Assembly: GCF_014268585.2 (NCBI RefSeq)
Contig: NZ_CP077092.1
Location: forward strand, 4,563,501 to 4,627,500
Length of the DNA: 64,000 bases
DNA from: Pseudomonas iranensis
Lineage (GTDB): Bacteria; Pseudomonadota; Gammaproteobacteria; Pseudomonadales; Pseudomonadaceae
Reading direction: 5' to 3'
The translations under genes were made by a program, and so were the position numbers. The notes beneath the pieces were generated by a model that had not been told where the DNA came from, ran no database searches, and was given only the letters and a program-made list of their open reading frames with translations. This document shows, piece by piece, positions 37,194 to 44,869 of the stretch (the first letter of the stretch is position 1; each line of letters begins with the position of its first letter).

Positions 37194-37302
37194 GATCGTT
37201 CCCACGCTCGGCGTGGGAATGCAGCCCGGGACGCTCCGCGTCCCAGCAGCGGACGCAGAGCGTCCATTGAGGCATTCCCACGCAGAGCGTGGGAACGATC
37301 TG
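37194..37302. repeat. dispersed inverted repeat (third repeat family)
   Basis: GATCGTTCCCACGCTCGGCGTGGGAATG and its partner CATTCCCACGCAGAGCGTGGGAACGATC face each other over about 50 bases; inner parts also pair. It is distinct in sequence from the REP family and is common in fluorescent pseudomonads. It lies in the dgoD-dgoT gap. Confidence 0.8.
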
Positions 37303-37321
37303 ATGCTAGCGAGTCAGAGAC

Positions 37322-38470
37322 TCACCACTCGGCAAAGCTGCCATCGGCATGACGCCAGATCGGGTTGCGCCAGCGGTGGCCGACGGCGGCACGCTCGATC
37401 ACGTATTCCTCGTTGATCTCGATGCCCAGCCCCGGGCCGTTCGGAATCTTCACGAAGCCTTGGTCGTAGTCGAACACGCGCGGATCCTTCACATAGTCGA
37501 GCAAGTCGTTGCTCTCGTTGTAATGGATGCCCAGGCTCTGCTCTTGGATAAACGCGTTGTAACAAGCCGCGTCCAATTGCAAACAGGCAGCCAGGGCGAT
37601 TGGTCCCAGCGGGCAATGCAGCGCCAGCGCGACGTCGTAGGCTTCGGCCATGTTGGCGATCTTGCGGGTTTCGGTGATGCCGCCAGCGTGGGAGGCATCC
37701 GGCTGGATAATGTCGACGTAGCCTTCGCTCAACACCCGTTTAAAGTCCCAGCGCGAGAACAGCCGCTCGCCGAGGGCAATCGGCGTGCTGGTCAGCGGCG
37801 CCAGTTCTTTCAATGCTTCGTAGTTTTCGCTGAGCACCGGTTCTTCGATGAACATCAGTTTGTACGGGTCGAGCTCCTTCATCAGCACCTTGGCCATCGG
37901 CTTGTGCACGCGGCCGTGGAAGTCGACGCCGATACCGACGTTCGGCCCCACCGCATCACGCACGGCGGCAACGTTGGCCAGGGCGAGGTCGACTTTCTCG
38001 AAAGTGTCGAGGAACTGCAGTTCTTCGGTGCCGTTCATTTTTACCGCAGTGAAACCACGGCTCACTGCTTCTTTCGCCGCACGCGCGGTGTCGGCCGGAC
38101 GGTCGCCGCCGATCCACGAATAGACACGAATCTTGTCGCGCACCTGGCCACCGAGCAGATCGCTGACCGACACGCCGAGGGCTTTGCCCTTGATGTCCCA
38201 CAGCGCTTGGTCGATACCGGCCAGCGCGCTCATGTGAATCGCGCCGCCACGGTAGAAGCCACCGCGATAGAGCACGGTCCAGATGTCTTCGATATTGCGT
38301 GGGTCTTTGCCGATCAGGTAGTCGGACAATTCTTCCACCGCAGCAGCTACGGTATGGGCGCGCCCTTCAACCACAGGCTCACCCCAACCGGTCACGCCCT
38401 CGTCGGTTTCGACCTTGAGGAAGCACCAGCGCGGCGGAACGATGAAGGTCGTGAGTTTGGTGATTTTCAT
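37322..38470 (-). CDS. dgoD: D-galactonate dehydratase
   Basis: Converts D-galactonate to 2-dehydro-3-deoxy-D-galactonate. A 382-residue member of the mandelate racemase subgroup of the enolase superfamily. Active-site blocks: FTAVKMNG; metal ligands in [17 protein letters not shown] and [14 protein letters not shown]; the catalytic His in the region [12 protein letters not shown], with [13 protein letters not shown] after it. The start [20 protein letters not shown] is the canonical DgoD N-terminus. It follows dgoA by 61 bases in a kinase-aldolase-dehydratase-transporter operon read leftward. Confidence 0.95.
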   Translation of the reverse strand: MKITKLTTFIVPPRWCFLKVETDEGVTGWGEPVVEGRAHTVAAAVEELSDYLIGKDPRNIEDIWTVLYRGGFYRGGAIHMSALAGIDQALWDIKGKALGVSVSDLLGGQVRDKIRVYSWIGGDRPADTARAAKEAVSRGFTAVKMNGTEELQFLDTFEKVDLALANVAAVRDAVGPNVGIGVDFHGRVHKPMAKVLMKELDPYKLMFIEEPVLSENYEALKELAPLTSTPIALGERLFSRWDFKRVLSEGYVDIIQPDASHAGGITETRKIANMAEAYDVALALHCPLGPIALAACLQLDAACYNAFIQEQSLGIHYNESNDLLDYVKDPRVFDYDQGFVKIPNGPGLGIEINEEYVIERAAVGHRWRNPIWRHADGSFAEW

Positions 38471-38531
38471 CTCTGCTCTCTTTTGTAAATGCAGCTTTTA
38501 TTAGATGCAGCGCGCACAGCGCCGAAAAGTC

Positions 38532-39152
38532 TTAACGCAGGGCTTTCCAGGCAGCCACGTAGGCCTTGGCATTGACCGCCACCTGCTCGGGCGTCATGCC
38601 CGGTTTGAACAGGCCGGAACCGAGACCGAAACCTTTCACACCGGCGTCGATAAAGGCCTGCATGTTGTCCGGCGTAATGCCGCCGACCGGCGCCAGCACC
38701 GTGCCGGCTGGCAACACCGCGAGCCAGGCCTTGACGACCGCCGGATTCATTTGCTCGGCCGGAAACAGCTTGAGAATGTCCGCGCCCTCGGCCAATGCGG
38801 CGAAGGCTTCGGTCGGCGTGGCCACGCCCGGCGACAGGTACAGCCCCGCCGCTTTCGCCGCGCGCAACACTTTGGCATCGCTGTGCGGCATGACGATCAC
38901 TTGTCCGCCAGCCGCTTTGACCTGCTCGACCTGCTCGGGGCTGATCACGGTGCCGGCACCGATCAGGCAATCGGCGGGCAGCGCATCACGCAGGATGCGG
39001 ATACTTTCGTACGGCGATGGGGAATTGAGCGGTACTTCAATGACGCGAAATCCGGCGGAATAAAGGACTTCTCCGACAGCCGCCGCTTCCTGCGGTTGCA
39101 GGCCACGCAGAATCGCGATCAGACCGTTTTGTGCCAGTGCTTGCTTGAGCAT
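38532..39152 (-). CDS. dgoA: 2-dehydro-3-deoxy-6-phosphogalactonate aldolase
   Basis: Splits 2-dehydro-3-deoxy-6-phosphogalactonate into pyruvate and glyceraldehyde 3-phosphate. The 206-residue class I aldolase has the KDPG/KDPGal fold: LIAILRGLQPQEAAAVGEVLY near the start, IGAGTVISPEQV in the middle and the Schiff-base lysine in ADILKLFPAEQ. PGVATPTEA and GLGSGLFKPG line the phosphate site. It lies 19 bases after dgoK in the same operon. The E. coli gene is fused with a dehydratase in old annotation (dgoA); here it is a separate single-domain gene. Confidence 0.95.
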   Translation of the reverse strand: MLKQALAQNGLIAILRGLQPQEAAAVGEVLYSAGFRVIEVPLNSPSPYESIRILRDALPADCLIGAGTVISPEQVEQVKAAGGQVIVMPHSDAKVLRAAKAAGLYLSPGVATPTEAFAALAEGADILKLFPAEQMNPAVVKAWLAVLPAGTVLAPVGGITPDNMQAFIDAGVKGFGLGSGLFKPGMTPEQVAVNAKAYVAAWKALR

Positions 39153-39171
39153 GTCAGGCCTCCAGTCAGGG

Positions 39172-40161
39172 TTAACGGGATGAGGAATCGATCAGTCCGG
39201 CGGCGCGCGCCAGTTGCCACAGGCCACGCTCGGTCGCTTGCTCGGCCAGCGTCACCTGAGCAAAGCCGCAGGCGTCGAGGGCGCGTCGATAGCGTGCGCA
39301 CAATTGCGCGTTGCCGATGAGCACGATCGATGGAAGATTCGCTTGATTGCGCCGGCGCCGCTGCACGTTGGCGAGTGCGGCCAGCTCATGGCCGATCATC
39401 AGGCCGGAGAGATAATCCGCTTGAGCAGTCGGGCTCAGTTCACCGGTCAGGCCGAGGGTGCGGGCGCTGAACAAGGTCGACAGCACACCGAGCGCGGCAT
39501 CTGTCGACAGCGCGATCTGTACGCCGCGATCAAACGCCTGCGCATCGAAGGTCGCGCTCGGTTGTTGGGTACGACCGAGGATGCTGTGCTCGCTGAGCAC
39601 GGCAAACACTTCGCCGGTCATGAACGTGTCGAAATGGATGATGCGGCCATCGACCACTTCCACCCATTTCGAGTGGCTGCCGGGCAGGCCGATCAACAGA
39701 TCGTTACCCGCCTCGGCCGGCAGACTCTGCAGCACGCCGAGGACTTGGGTTTCTTCGCCACGCATTACATTCGGCAGTCGCGAACGCTGAGTCACGCCCG
39801 GGACGATATGCACCGGTGTACCGCGCAAGCTGACAACGGTTTGTAGGGAATTTCCGAGATGGGCGACGTCGGCGGGCGTCTCGCAGTAAGCCGCTTCGCG
39901 CCAGCCCTGTGCACTGCCGACCATGCCGCAAGCGATTACCGGCAGATCCGGCTGCGCATCGAGCCAGTCACCACAGGCCTCGTCGAAGGCCAGTTCAAAA
40001 CCATCGGCGCATTCACGGCCGTGGATGATCCGCGGAGTCTTGGGCAACTGCATGATCCCGGACGACAGCGCACGCTGCTCGAGCACCACACCGTCCGCCG
40101 CGAGTTTGTAAGCACGTAATGAGGTCGTCCCCCAATCGAGCGCGATCAATTGCGCCTGCAT
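39172..40161 (-). CDS. dgoK: 2-dehydro-3-deoxygalactonokinase
   Basis: Phosphorylates 2-dehydro-3-deoxy-D-galactonate at O6 with ATP. The 329-residue protein starts MQAQLIALDWGTTSLRAYKL, the ASKHA-type phosphate-binding loop of DgoK, followed by GSHSKWVEVVDGRIIHFDTFMTGEVFAVLSEHS, a highly conserved stretch of the family. First gene of the operon, with the promoter module at 40200-40260 giving a leader of about 32 bases. AGGTGA lies just before the ATG; this leader and start are almost the same as those of the small ORF at 54833-54985. Confidence 0.95.
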   Translation of the reverse strand: MQAQLIALDWGTTSLRAYKLAADGVVLEQRALSSGIMQLPKTPRIIHGRECADGFELAFDEACGDWLDAQPDLPVIACGMVGSAQGWREAAYCETPADVAHLGNSLQTVVSLRGTPVHIVPGVTQRSRLPNVMRGEETQVLGVLQSLPAEAGNDLLIGLPGSHSKWVEVVDGRIIHFDTFMTGEVFAVLSEHSILGRTQQPSATFDAQAFDRGVQIALSTDAALGVLSTLFSARTLGLTGELSPTAQADYLSGLMIGHELAALANVQRRRRNQANLPSIVLIGNAQLCARYRRALDACGFAQVTLAEQATERGLWQLARAAGLIDSSSR

Positions 40162-40199
40162 CGCTTCACCTGTTTTGTTTTTGGCAGTGAGTGCGATGG

Positions 40200-40260
40200 A
40201 CTATAAACCCGGGCGGGCTAAAATCTCAATATATAAATATCAATCCCATATTTTGGGATT
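40200..40260 (-). promoter_or_regulatory. dgo operon promoter and palindromic operator (copy 1)
   Basis: On the minus strand: -35 TTGAGA (40229-40224), 18-base spacer, -10 TATAGT (40205-40200). The 19-bp palindrome AATCCCATATTTTGGGATT (7-bp arms) at 40242-40260 is centred about 58 bases upstream of the expected start site. A copy with the same spacing stands at 55040-55099. The position suits an activator but is also compatible with repression by looping. Confidence 0.8.
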
Positions 40261-40261
40261 C

Positions 40262-40456
40262 GCGCAAGTGGCGAGCTTGTCTTCTCGCGGGTACAAATCG
40301 TGCTCCGTGAGGATCAACGGAGAAAAAGCCAGGGTATTAAGGATTCTCTGCGAAAGGCGCTGCATGCATCTGCTCAGCGGACATTGAAAGGCGGCAGAGG
40401 AGCAATCGAGATCAGGCTCCCTCCCGCCAGAAAAGGAGCCTAGATGAATGAAGGAT
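40262..40456. other. gap between the dgo promoter and the lipoprotein gene
   Basis: About 195 bases without a convincing gene. It is less GC-rich at its left end. No terminator could be assigned to the lipoprotein gene. Nothing further is recognised. Confidence 0.4.
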
Positions 40457-40963
40457 TCACTCCCTGTTGATAGCTCGCGCCAGGTCGGCAGTTGGCACAC
40501 GCATGATTTGGGAAAAATACGTTTTGTAAGGAGTCGTATGAACGCGGAACACGCAGGAAATAAAAGGTCTGTTCGTTAACCAACGATTGAGCACTGGCCC
40601 CTCCGGAAAGATTTCCGCGCCCTTTTCGCCAGTCGACTCTCTGAAAATCACGTCGGCTTTGTACTCGTTTGCAGCGCCACTCTCATCGCGTTCAACAAGG
40701 CCAAAACCGGAGCGTTTTATCTGGTGCCCAACAGAAAAGTCCACATCATCATCCACAGTACATACCAACCCTTGGCTTATATGTGATGTGAACAACTCGA
40801 GTAATTCCACATCGGCGAGAAAGTGAACCTGATAGATTCCGGTGTCTTCCAACTCATCAACACCGGAATAAAACAGCTTCGCAGCCGGCTTTTCGTGATT
40901 CATTGAACATGCAGAACATAGGACCAATAAACCCATCAAAAAAAATCGAGACACGATGTTCAT
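40457..40963 (-). CDS. small lipoprotein, candidate immunity protein for the lipase
   Basis: A 168-residue protein with a lipoprotein signal (MNIVSRFFLMGLLVLCSAC, Cys19 as lipidation site; the -3 residue is Cys, a little unusual). The mature part is rich in Asp, Glu and Val and matches no family recognised here. Its ATG overlaps the lipase stop codon by 4 bases (ATGA). A periplasmic lipoprotein encoded directly after a phospholipase-like effector is the usual form of T6SS immunity genes (Tli type). The immunity role is inference from position. The gene is noticeably more AT-rich than its neighbours. Confidence 0.7.
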   Translation of the reverse strand: MNIVSRFFLMGLLVLCSACSMNHEKPAAKLFYSGVDELEDTGIYQVHFLADVELLELFTSHISQGLVCTVDDDVDFSVGHQIKRSGFGLVERDESGAANEYKADVIFRESTGEKGAEIFPEGPVLNRWLTNRPFISCVFRVHTTPYKTYFSQIMRVPTADLARAINRE

Positions 40964-41694
40964 TCCTTGAAAAAACTCAAGACCGACTCGTTAAATATCT
41001 GACGAGCAGTCTTACCGTTATCCAACGGCCGCAAATACATAATATTTGCATCCGCATGATTCACATCTACGCGCCCCATTACATTAGGCCCGTTAGAAAC
41101 CTCCCATTGTTCACCAAAACTAGCAACCGTATCTGATACGTTCGTTATCTTCGGCGCAGCGCGAATATTAACCCAGTACTGAGCCTTGGGCTTGGGTGGC
41201 AACCGGTAGATATTGGAAATACCCCAGACCATTACACCTTCGCCAACCGGATCGATGGTCAATAACATTCTCACTGTATAGCCCTTCTCCGTGAGAGTGG
41301 CTGAAAGGTGGGCGCCATTCCAGCCTCCCAGACTATGACCCACAATGTACACAGCGGTTGAGCAGTCAGGGATCTTCGCCAGTACCTTTTCAGATAGGTC
41401 TTTATCGGTAATGAAATCATTATAGCCAAGAGGCCACGACTCAAATTTTCCCACAGGAAATTTCAACGCCTTGGCATCTCTGATAAAGATTTCGCGCACC
41501 GCGTCGACATTATTATTTGGCCCACTGAAGTAATAACTTTCCTGGTCTCCAGCACCACCAATAAAAAAAACTACAAAATTCCGCAGAGATATGGCCACCT
41601 GCTTATTGGTCTGATCGGTCTTGCATGTAAGTTTATGTGCTTTTACTTCCCTTTTCGCGTGAGGTACTTCAGTAGGTGCATTGACTTCGGACAC
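40960..41694 (-). CDS. lipase-like alpha/beta-hydrolase, candidate T6SS effector
   Basis: 244 residues (start GTG at 41694, GGAG nine bases upstream; a TTG two codons earlier is closer to the stop of the PAAR gene). It carries the lipase nucleophile elbow VGHSLGG, Ser121 in this numbering. The likely acid is Asp148 (LLTIDPVGEG) and the likely base His213 (DVNHADANIM). FVVFFIGGAGDQES may be the oxyanion loop. No signal peptide, as expected for a protein loaded on a T6SS spike. It directly follows a PAAR gene and overlaps the putative immunity lipoprotein gene by 4 bases. The AT-rich sequence suggests horizontal origin. A cytoplasmic hydrolase of other function is the alternative. Confidence 0.78.
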   Translation of the reverse strand: MSEVNAPTEVPHAKREVKAHKLTCKTDQTNKQVAISLRNFVVFFIGGAGDQESYYFSGPNNNVDAVREIFIRDAKALKFPVGKFESWPLGYNDFITDKDLSEKVLAKIPDCSTAVYIVGHSLGGWNGAHLSATLTEKGYTVRMLLTIDPVGEGVMVWGISNIYRLPPKPKAQYWVNIRAAPKITNVSDTVASFGEQWEVSNGPNVMGRVDVNHADANIMYLRPLDNGKTARQIFNESVLSFFKE

Positions 41695-41700
41695 AAGCAA

Positions 41701-42195
41701 TCACTCCACGAATAGTTTGATGGTTTCTGCCAGGTGCGAACTGACCATATGAGTGAATCCGTTCGCATCAGTAACACCGTGTTCCTCACTTCCGTCGCCT
41801 CGTTGAATGGTGTAGGCGTGATAAGGCACTGGCTGCCCAGTCGCTTCATTCGTCACTTGCAACCTGTCAGTGAAATGCACCGGCATCGGCGACAGCCCAC
41901 TAAATGCGGCCCCTCCCCCACTTTGGCCGATGATCACCGTGCCCGAGCCACCGATCACGACATTGCCATGCCCACCAGTGCTATCGAGCATCGCGGCATT
42001 CAGGCCGTTAATGAAAACAGTGCCGGAGACCGCTCCGGTGATAGGGCTGCCACACGCTGATTTATCGGTCATGCGTGCAGCAGCGAGGCCGTCGAAGAAT
42101 ACGTCCGGCGAGCCGGAGACAATCGGGTTGGTGCCGTGACCAGGCAGTGGGCAGGCGGTTGGGTCGGTGACGCGAGCTGCGGGTTTACCACTCAA
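41701..42195 (-). CDS. PAAR-domain T6SS spike-tip protein
   Basis: A 164-residue PAAR protein that would sharpen the VgrG spike and carry the effector. The PAAR repeats appear as AARVTDPTACP, HGTNPIVSGSPDVFFDGLAAARMTDKSACG, AVSGTVFINGLNAAMLDSTGGHG and GGSGTVIIGQSGG. The last 50 residues (LQVTNEATGQPVPYHAYTIQRGDGSEEHGVTDANGFTHMV) resemble a transthyretin-like extension that often links PAAR proteins to effectors. The start is TTG at 42195, with AAGGAG 7 bases upstream; it overlaps the stop of the previous gene by 4 bases (TTGA). The lipase gene begins 6 bases after its stop. Confidence 0.9.
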   Translation of the reverse strand: MSGKPAARVTDPTACPLPGHGTNPIVSGSPDVFFDGLAAARMTDKSACGSPITGAVSGTVFINGLNAAMLDSTGGHGNVVIGGSGTVIIGQSGGGAAFSGLSPMPVHFTDRLQVTNEATGQPVPYHAYTIQRGDGSEEHGVTDANGFTHMVSSHLAETIKLFVE

Positions 42196-42854
42196 TTCAA
42201 AGCTCCTTGCTTAAGGGGTGCCGCGGATGGCTGATAGATGTCGATGTCGGTCGCGGCAAAGCGCCAGCGATTATCGACCGGGTCGAACAGAGCATGACAA
42301 TGCTCACGGCTTTCAGGTGACGTCGCGGTTTGTATAGCCCGCCAGGCTTCGTTGGCTTGCCACCTCAACTCGGCAGGCGTTGCATCATCAAGTTCGTTGA
42401 GCCAGGCGTTGTAGTTGCGCAGGTGATTGCGCTCGAAAGTCGATTGCAGCAAGTCGCCCATTTCCACGCCAAGGTCCAGATGATGCCTGGAGGTCCAGCG
42501 CCCCACTTCGGAGTAAACGTGCCAGCCCATTGGGATCAACGCACCGTTTTTCAACAGAGTATGGCCGGCGAGAGCGACGAAGCCGCAACAGATGTGCAGC
42601 ATCAGCCAGCCTTGATGAGAGTCGATAATCGCTGTGGGATCAAAGGTTCTCAGCGCTACCACACGGTATTCGCCGAGGCCGGCGCTGCGCGACATCAACT
42701 CAGCGTCGAGCCGCGACACGAAAGCCCGTATAGCCACGCCGCCAGTGCGCTGGGCCATGCAGAGAATTTCCACAGCCTGTCGATTCGGGTCGTCAGAAGA
42801 GCCGGTAGTTTTCACCAGACCATACAGACGCATGGACGCCTGCAGTCCCCTCAT
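42192..42854 (-). CDS. unrecognised protein heading the PAAR/lipase cassette
   Basis: A 220-residue protein, mostly helical, without signal peptide or membrane helix. Notable features are GMHICC-like LMLHICCGFVALAGHTLL, a Trp-rich stretch (AYNAWLNELDDATPAELRWQANEAWRAI) and a C-terminus DNRWRFAATDIDIYQ. No family was recognised. Its stop overlaps the PAAR start (TTGA). Its position before a PAAR gene is where T6SS effector adaptors or chaperones (DUF4123, DUF1795 and DUF2169 types) are found, so an adaptor role is plausible but unproven. ATG 42854 lacks a clear ribosome site; an ATG at 42833 is the alternative. Confidence 0.65.
   Translation of the reverse strand: MRGLQASMRLYGLVKTTGSSDDPNRQAVEILCMAQRTGGVAIRAFVSRLDAELMSRSAGLGEYRVVALRTFDPTAIIDSHQGWLMLHICCGFVALAGHTLLKNGALIPMGWHVYSEVGRWTSRHHLDLGVEMGDLLQSTFERNHLRNYNAWLNELDDATPAELRWQANEAWRAIQTATSPESREHCHALFDPVDNRWRFAATDIDIYQPSAAPLKQGALN
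42200..42212 (-). promoter_or_regulatory. candidate weak RsmA hairpin at the PAAR ribosome site
   Basis: On the transcribed strand AAGCAAGGAGCTT forms a 4-bp stem with the loop AAGGA, the Shine-Dalgarno of the PAAR gene. The GGA-in-loop form fits RsmA/CsrA sites but the stem is short and the site lies inside the upstream coding region. Weaker than the site at 13319-13336. Confidence 0.35.
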
Positions 42855-43013
42855 AGCTGGTCACTCATTGACGAAGCGAGGGCTCCACAGGCGCGGAGAA
42901 ATTTTGCCAGATGCATTGCAGGTGTCGTCCGTGAGCGCGCAAAAATGGCGCACAGAATGCCGGACTAGAGCGGTGGCGACAACTGAATCAGCAGTAGATT
43001 GCCATCATTGTGC

Positions 43014-43493
43014 TCAGCCCTCGGCAAATTCGCGCAACACCTTGCCATCCATGCGATACCGCACCCATTCCTCCTGCGGTTGCGCACCGAGCGACTTGTA
43101 GAATTCGATGGCCGGGGTGTTCCATTCCAGCACGCTCCATTCGAAGCGGCCGCAGTCGTTGGCGCAGGCGATTTTTGCCAGGTGGCGCAGCAGGGTTTTG
43201 CCGGCGCCGCCGCCACGTTGTTCGGGGGTGATGTAGAGGTCTTCGAGGTACAGGCAATTGCTGCCCAGCCACGTTGAATAACTGAAGAAGAACACCGCGA
43301 AGCCGATCGGCGAGCCGTCGCGCAGGCAGATCAGGCCGTGGGCGGTGGCGCCTTCGCCGAACAGGCTGCGTTCGATGTCAGCGACGCTGGCGATGACTTC
43401 GTGACGGGCCTTTTCGAAATCTGCCAGTTCGGTGATAAAGGCGAGGATTTGCGGCGCATCGCTGGGGGTCGCCGGGCGGATTTCGATCGTCAT
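43014..43493 (-). CDS. GNAT N-acetyltransferase
   Basis: A 159-residue acetyltransferase. The acetyl-CoA motif is QRGGGAGKTLL (Q/RxxGxG/A form) after LYLEDLYITPE; later come the beta-bulge block FEWSVLEWNTPAIEFYKSLGA and the C-terminus. The sequence MTIEIRPATPSDAPQILAFITELA is similar to that of diamine/spermidine-type acetyltransferases in other proteobacteria, but the acceptor is not known. Monocistronic, between the T6SS-type cassette and the HD-domain gene. Confidence 0.88.
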   Translation of the reverse strand: MTIEIRPATPSDAPQILAFITELADFEKARHEVIASVADIERSLFGEGATAHGLICLRDGSPIGFAVFFFSYSTWLGSNCLYLEDLYITPEQRGGGAGKTLLRHLAKIACANDCGRFEWSVLEWNTPAIEFYKSLGAQPQEEWVRYRMDGKVLREFAEG

Positions 43494-43597
43494 GGACGGG
43501 CCTTGTGTGCAAATTAAAGCGCCATACTAAGGCGCGCAGCGGCACTCGTCACATGGCAAACATACTGACCTGCCCAATTTGCTGAACACTGTTGCCT

Positions 43598-43689
43598 TTG
43601 TGGGAGCGAGCCTGCTCGCGAAAGCATTCTGTCAGTTGAATCAACGCCTGACTGAAATGACGCTTTCGCGAGCAGGCTCGCTCCCACAG
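43598..43689. repeat. REPIN with long spacer
   Basis: Two inverted REP units (GTGGGAGCGAGCCTGCTCGCG and CGCGAGCAGGCTCGCTCCCAC) with about 50 bases between, upstream of the HD-domain gene. Confidence 0.92.
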
Positions 43690-43718
43690 TTGATATCGCA
43701 AATTCTGAAAGGATGCTT

Positions 43719-44372
43719 ATGACCGTTAACTGTTTTGCGCCGATGGAAACACTGGCATCAGCGCTGATTCGGCATGCACTCGAACCCTCGGACGACGGCG
43801 CCCACGATCTCGCTCACTTGCAGCGGGTGTGGCACAACGCCCGCACCGTGCATGCAACCGAAGGCGGCGATCTCGAGGTATTGCTCGCAGCCGTGCTGTT
43901 GCACGATTGCGTAGCGGTCGAAAAAAACTCACCATTGCGCGCGCAGGCTTCGCGTCTGGCAGCGGACAAAGCCTCATCCGTGCTGAAGGAATTGGACTGG
44001 CCCAACGAGAAAATCAGCAACGTCGCCCACGCCATCGAAGCCCACAGTTTCTCTGCCAACATCACCCCAATCACGCTCGAAGCGAAAATCGTCCAGGACG
44101 CCGATCGCCTCGACTCGCTGGGCATGCTCGGTGTTGCCCGAACCTTCTATGTGGCCGGGCGCATGGGCTCGGCGCTGTACGACCCAGAGGATCCCGAAGC
44201 GCTTGAGCGCGAGTACGACGACACGCGTTTTTGCCTCGATCATTTCCAGACCAAACTGCTGCATCTGGCCGACGGTTTTCAGACCGTGACCGGCCAGCGC
44301 CTGGCACAGATTCGTCATCAACGTTTGAAGGGTTTCATGGAGCAGTTCAAGGAAGAGGCCGGCATCGTCTGA
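43719..44372 (+). CDS. HD-domain phosphohydrolase, YedJ-like
   Basis: A 217-residue metal-dependent phosphohydrolase. HD-motif residues are seen in GAHDLAHLQRVW (first His), LLAAVLLHDC (HD pair) and KIVQDADRLDSLG (last Asp). The start at 43719 has AAAGGA 5 bases upstream; an ATG two codons earlier is too close to the ribosome site. The natural nucleotide or phosphoester substrate is unknown; the E. coli YedJ relative is uncharacterised. Single gene. Confidence 0.88.
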   Translation: MTVNCFAPMETLASALIRHALEPSDDGAHDLAHLQRVWHNARTVHATEGGDLEVLLAAVLLHDCVAVEKNSPLRAQASRLAADKASSVLKELDWPNEKISNVAHAIEAHSFSANITPITLEAKIVQDADRLDSLGMLGVARTFYVAGRMGSALYDPEDPEALEREYDDTRFCLDHFQTKLLHLADGFQTVTGQRLAQIRHQRLKGFMEQFKEEAGIV

Positions 44373-44480
44373 ACAGCAGAGACGTGACCCCGGCGAAGAC
44401 CGTTCGTCGATCATCAGGCACCAATCCGTCACCAGGGCTGACCAACAAAGTGTAAGGATTCCAATCACTGGAGAAGCCCT

Positions 44481-44825
44481 ATGATCCCGTCAAGGTTGAC
44501 CGCTTTAGTCTTCAGCGCCCTGCTCTGCCCTGCGGTGTTCGCCGCCTCGTCCACGGCAGCGGGCACTGGCCCTACCGATCCGACCCCGCCACGCGCGCCC
44601 GCCATTAACAGTGCCCCCGGTATGAACACCGATGGTTCCGGCGTGCCGCTGATCAATCAGCCACCCGCCACTGGCACCGATCCGCGCACTCAAGGCAGCG
44701 ATCCGGGCCGCCAGGGTGGCATGAACACGCCCGACTCTCCTGCCACTGCGCCTGACAATGCCGGCCCCGGTGTCGGCTCGAAAACCACCACAGGTGGCTC
44801 CGGTTCCGAAGGTGCCGGTCAGTAG
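44481..44825 (+). CDS. secreted low-complexity protein
   Basis: A 114-residue protein with a signal peptide (MIPSRLTALVFSALLCPAVFA) and a mature chain of Gly/Pro/Ser/Thr/Ala (SDPGRQGGMNTPDSPATAP, then GPGVGSKTTTGGSGSEGAG). No domain is recognised; it is likely disordered in the periplasm or outside. It is followed 44 bases on by a helical small-protein gene, and the three genes 44481-45569 share a strand and may be coexpressed. Function unknown. Confidence 0.7.
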   Translation: MIPSRLTALVFSALLCPAVFAASSTAAGTGPTDPTPPRAPAINSAPGMNTDGSGVPLINQPPATGTDPRTQGSDPGRQGGMNTPDSPATAPDNAGPGVGSKTTTGGSGSEGAGQ

Positions 44826-44869
44826 TTCGCCGACGCGAGCGCCCTATTCACTCCCATGAAGAGGTAACC

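Noticed and set aside
40262..40456. A small gene between the dgo promoter and the lipoprotein gene
   Set aside because: Short open frames exist but none has both a ribosome site and normal codon use.
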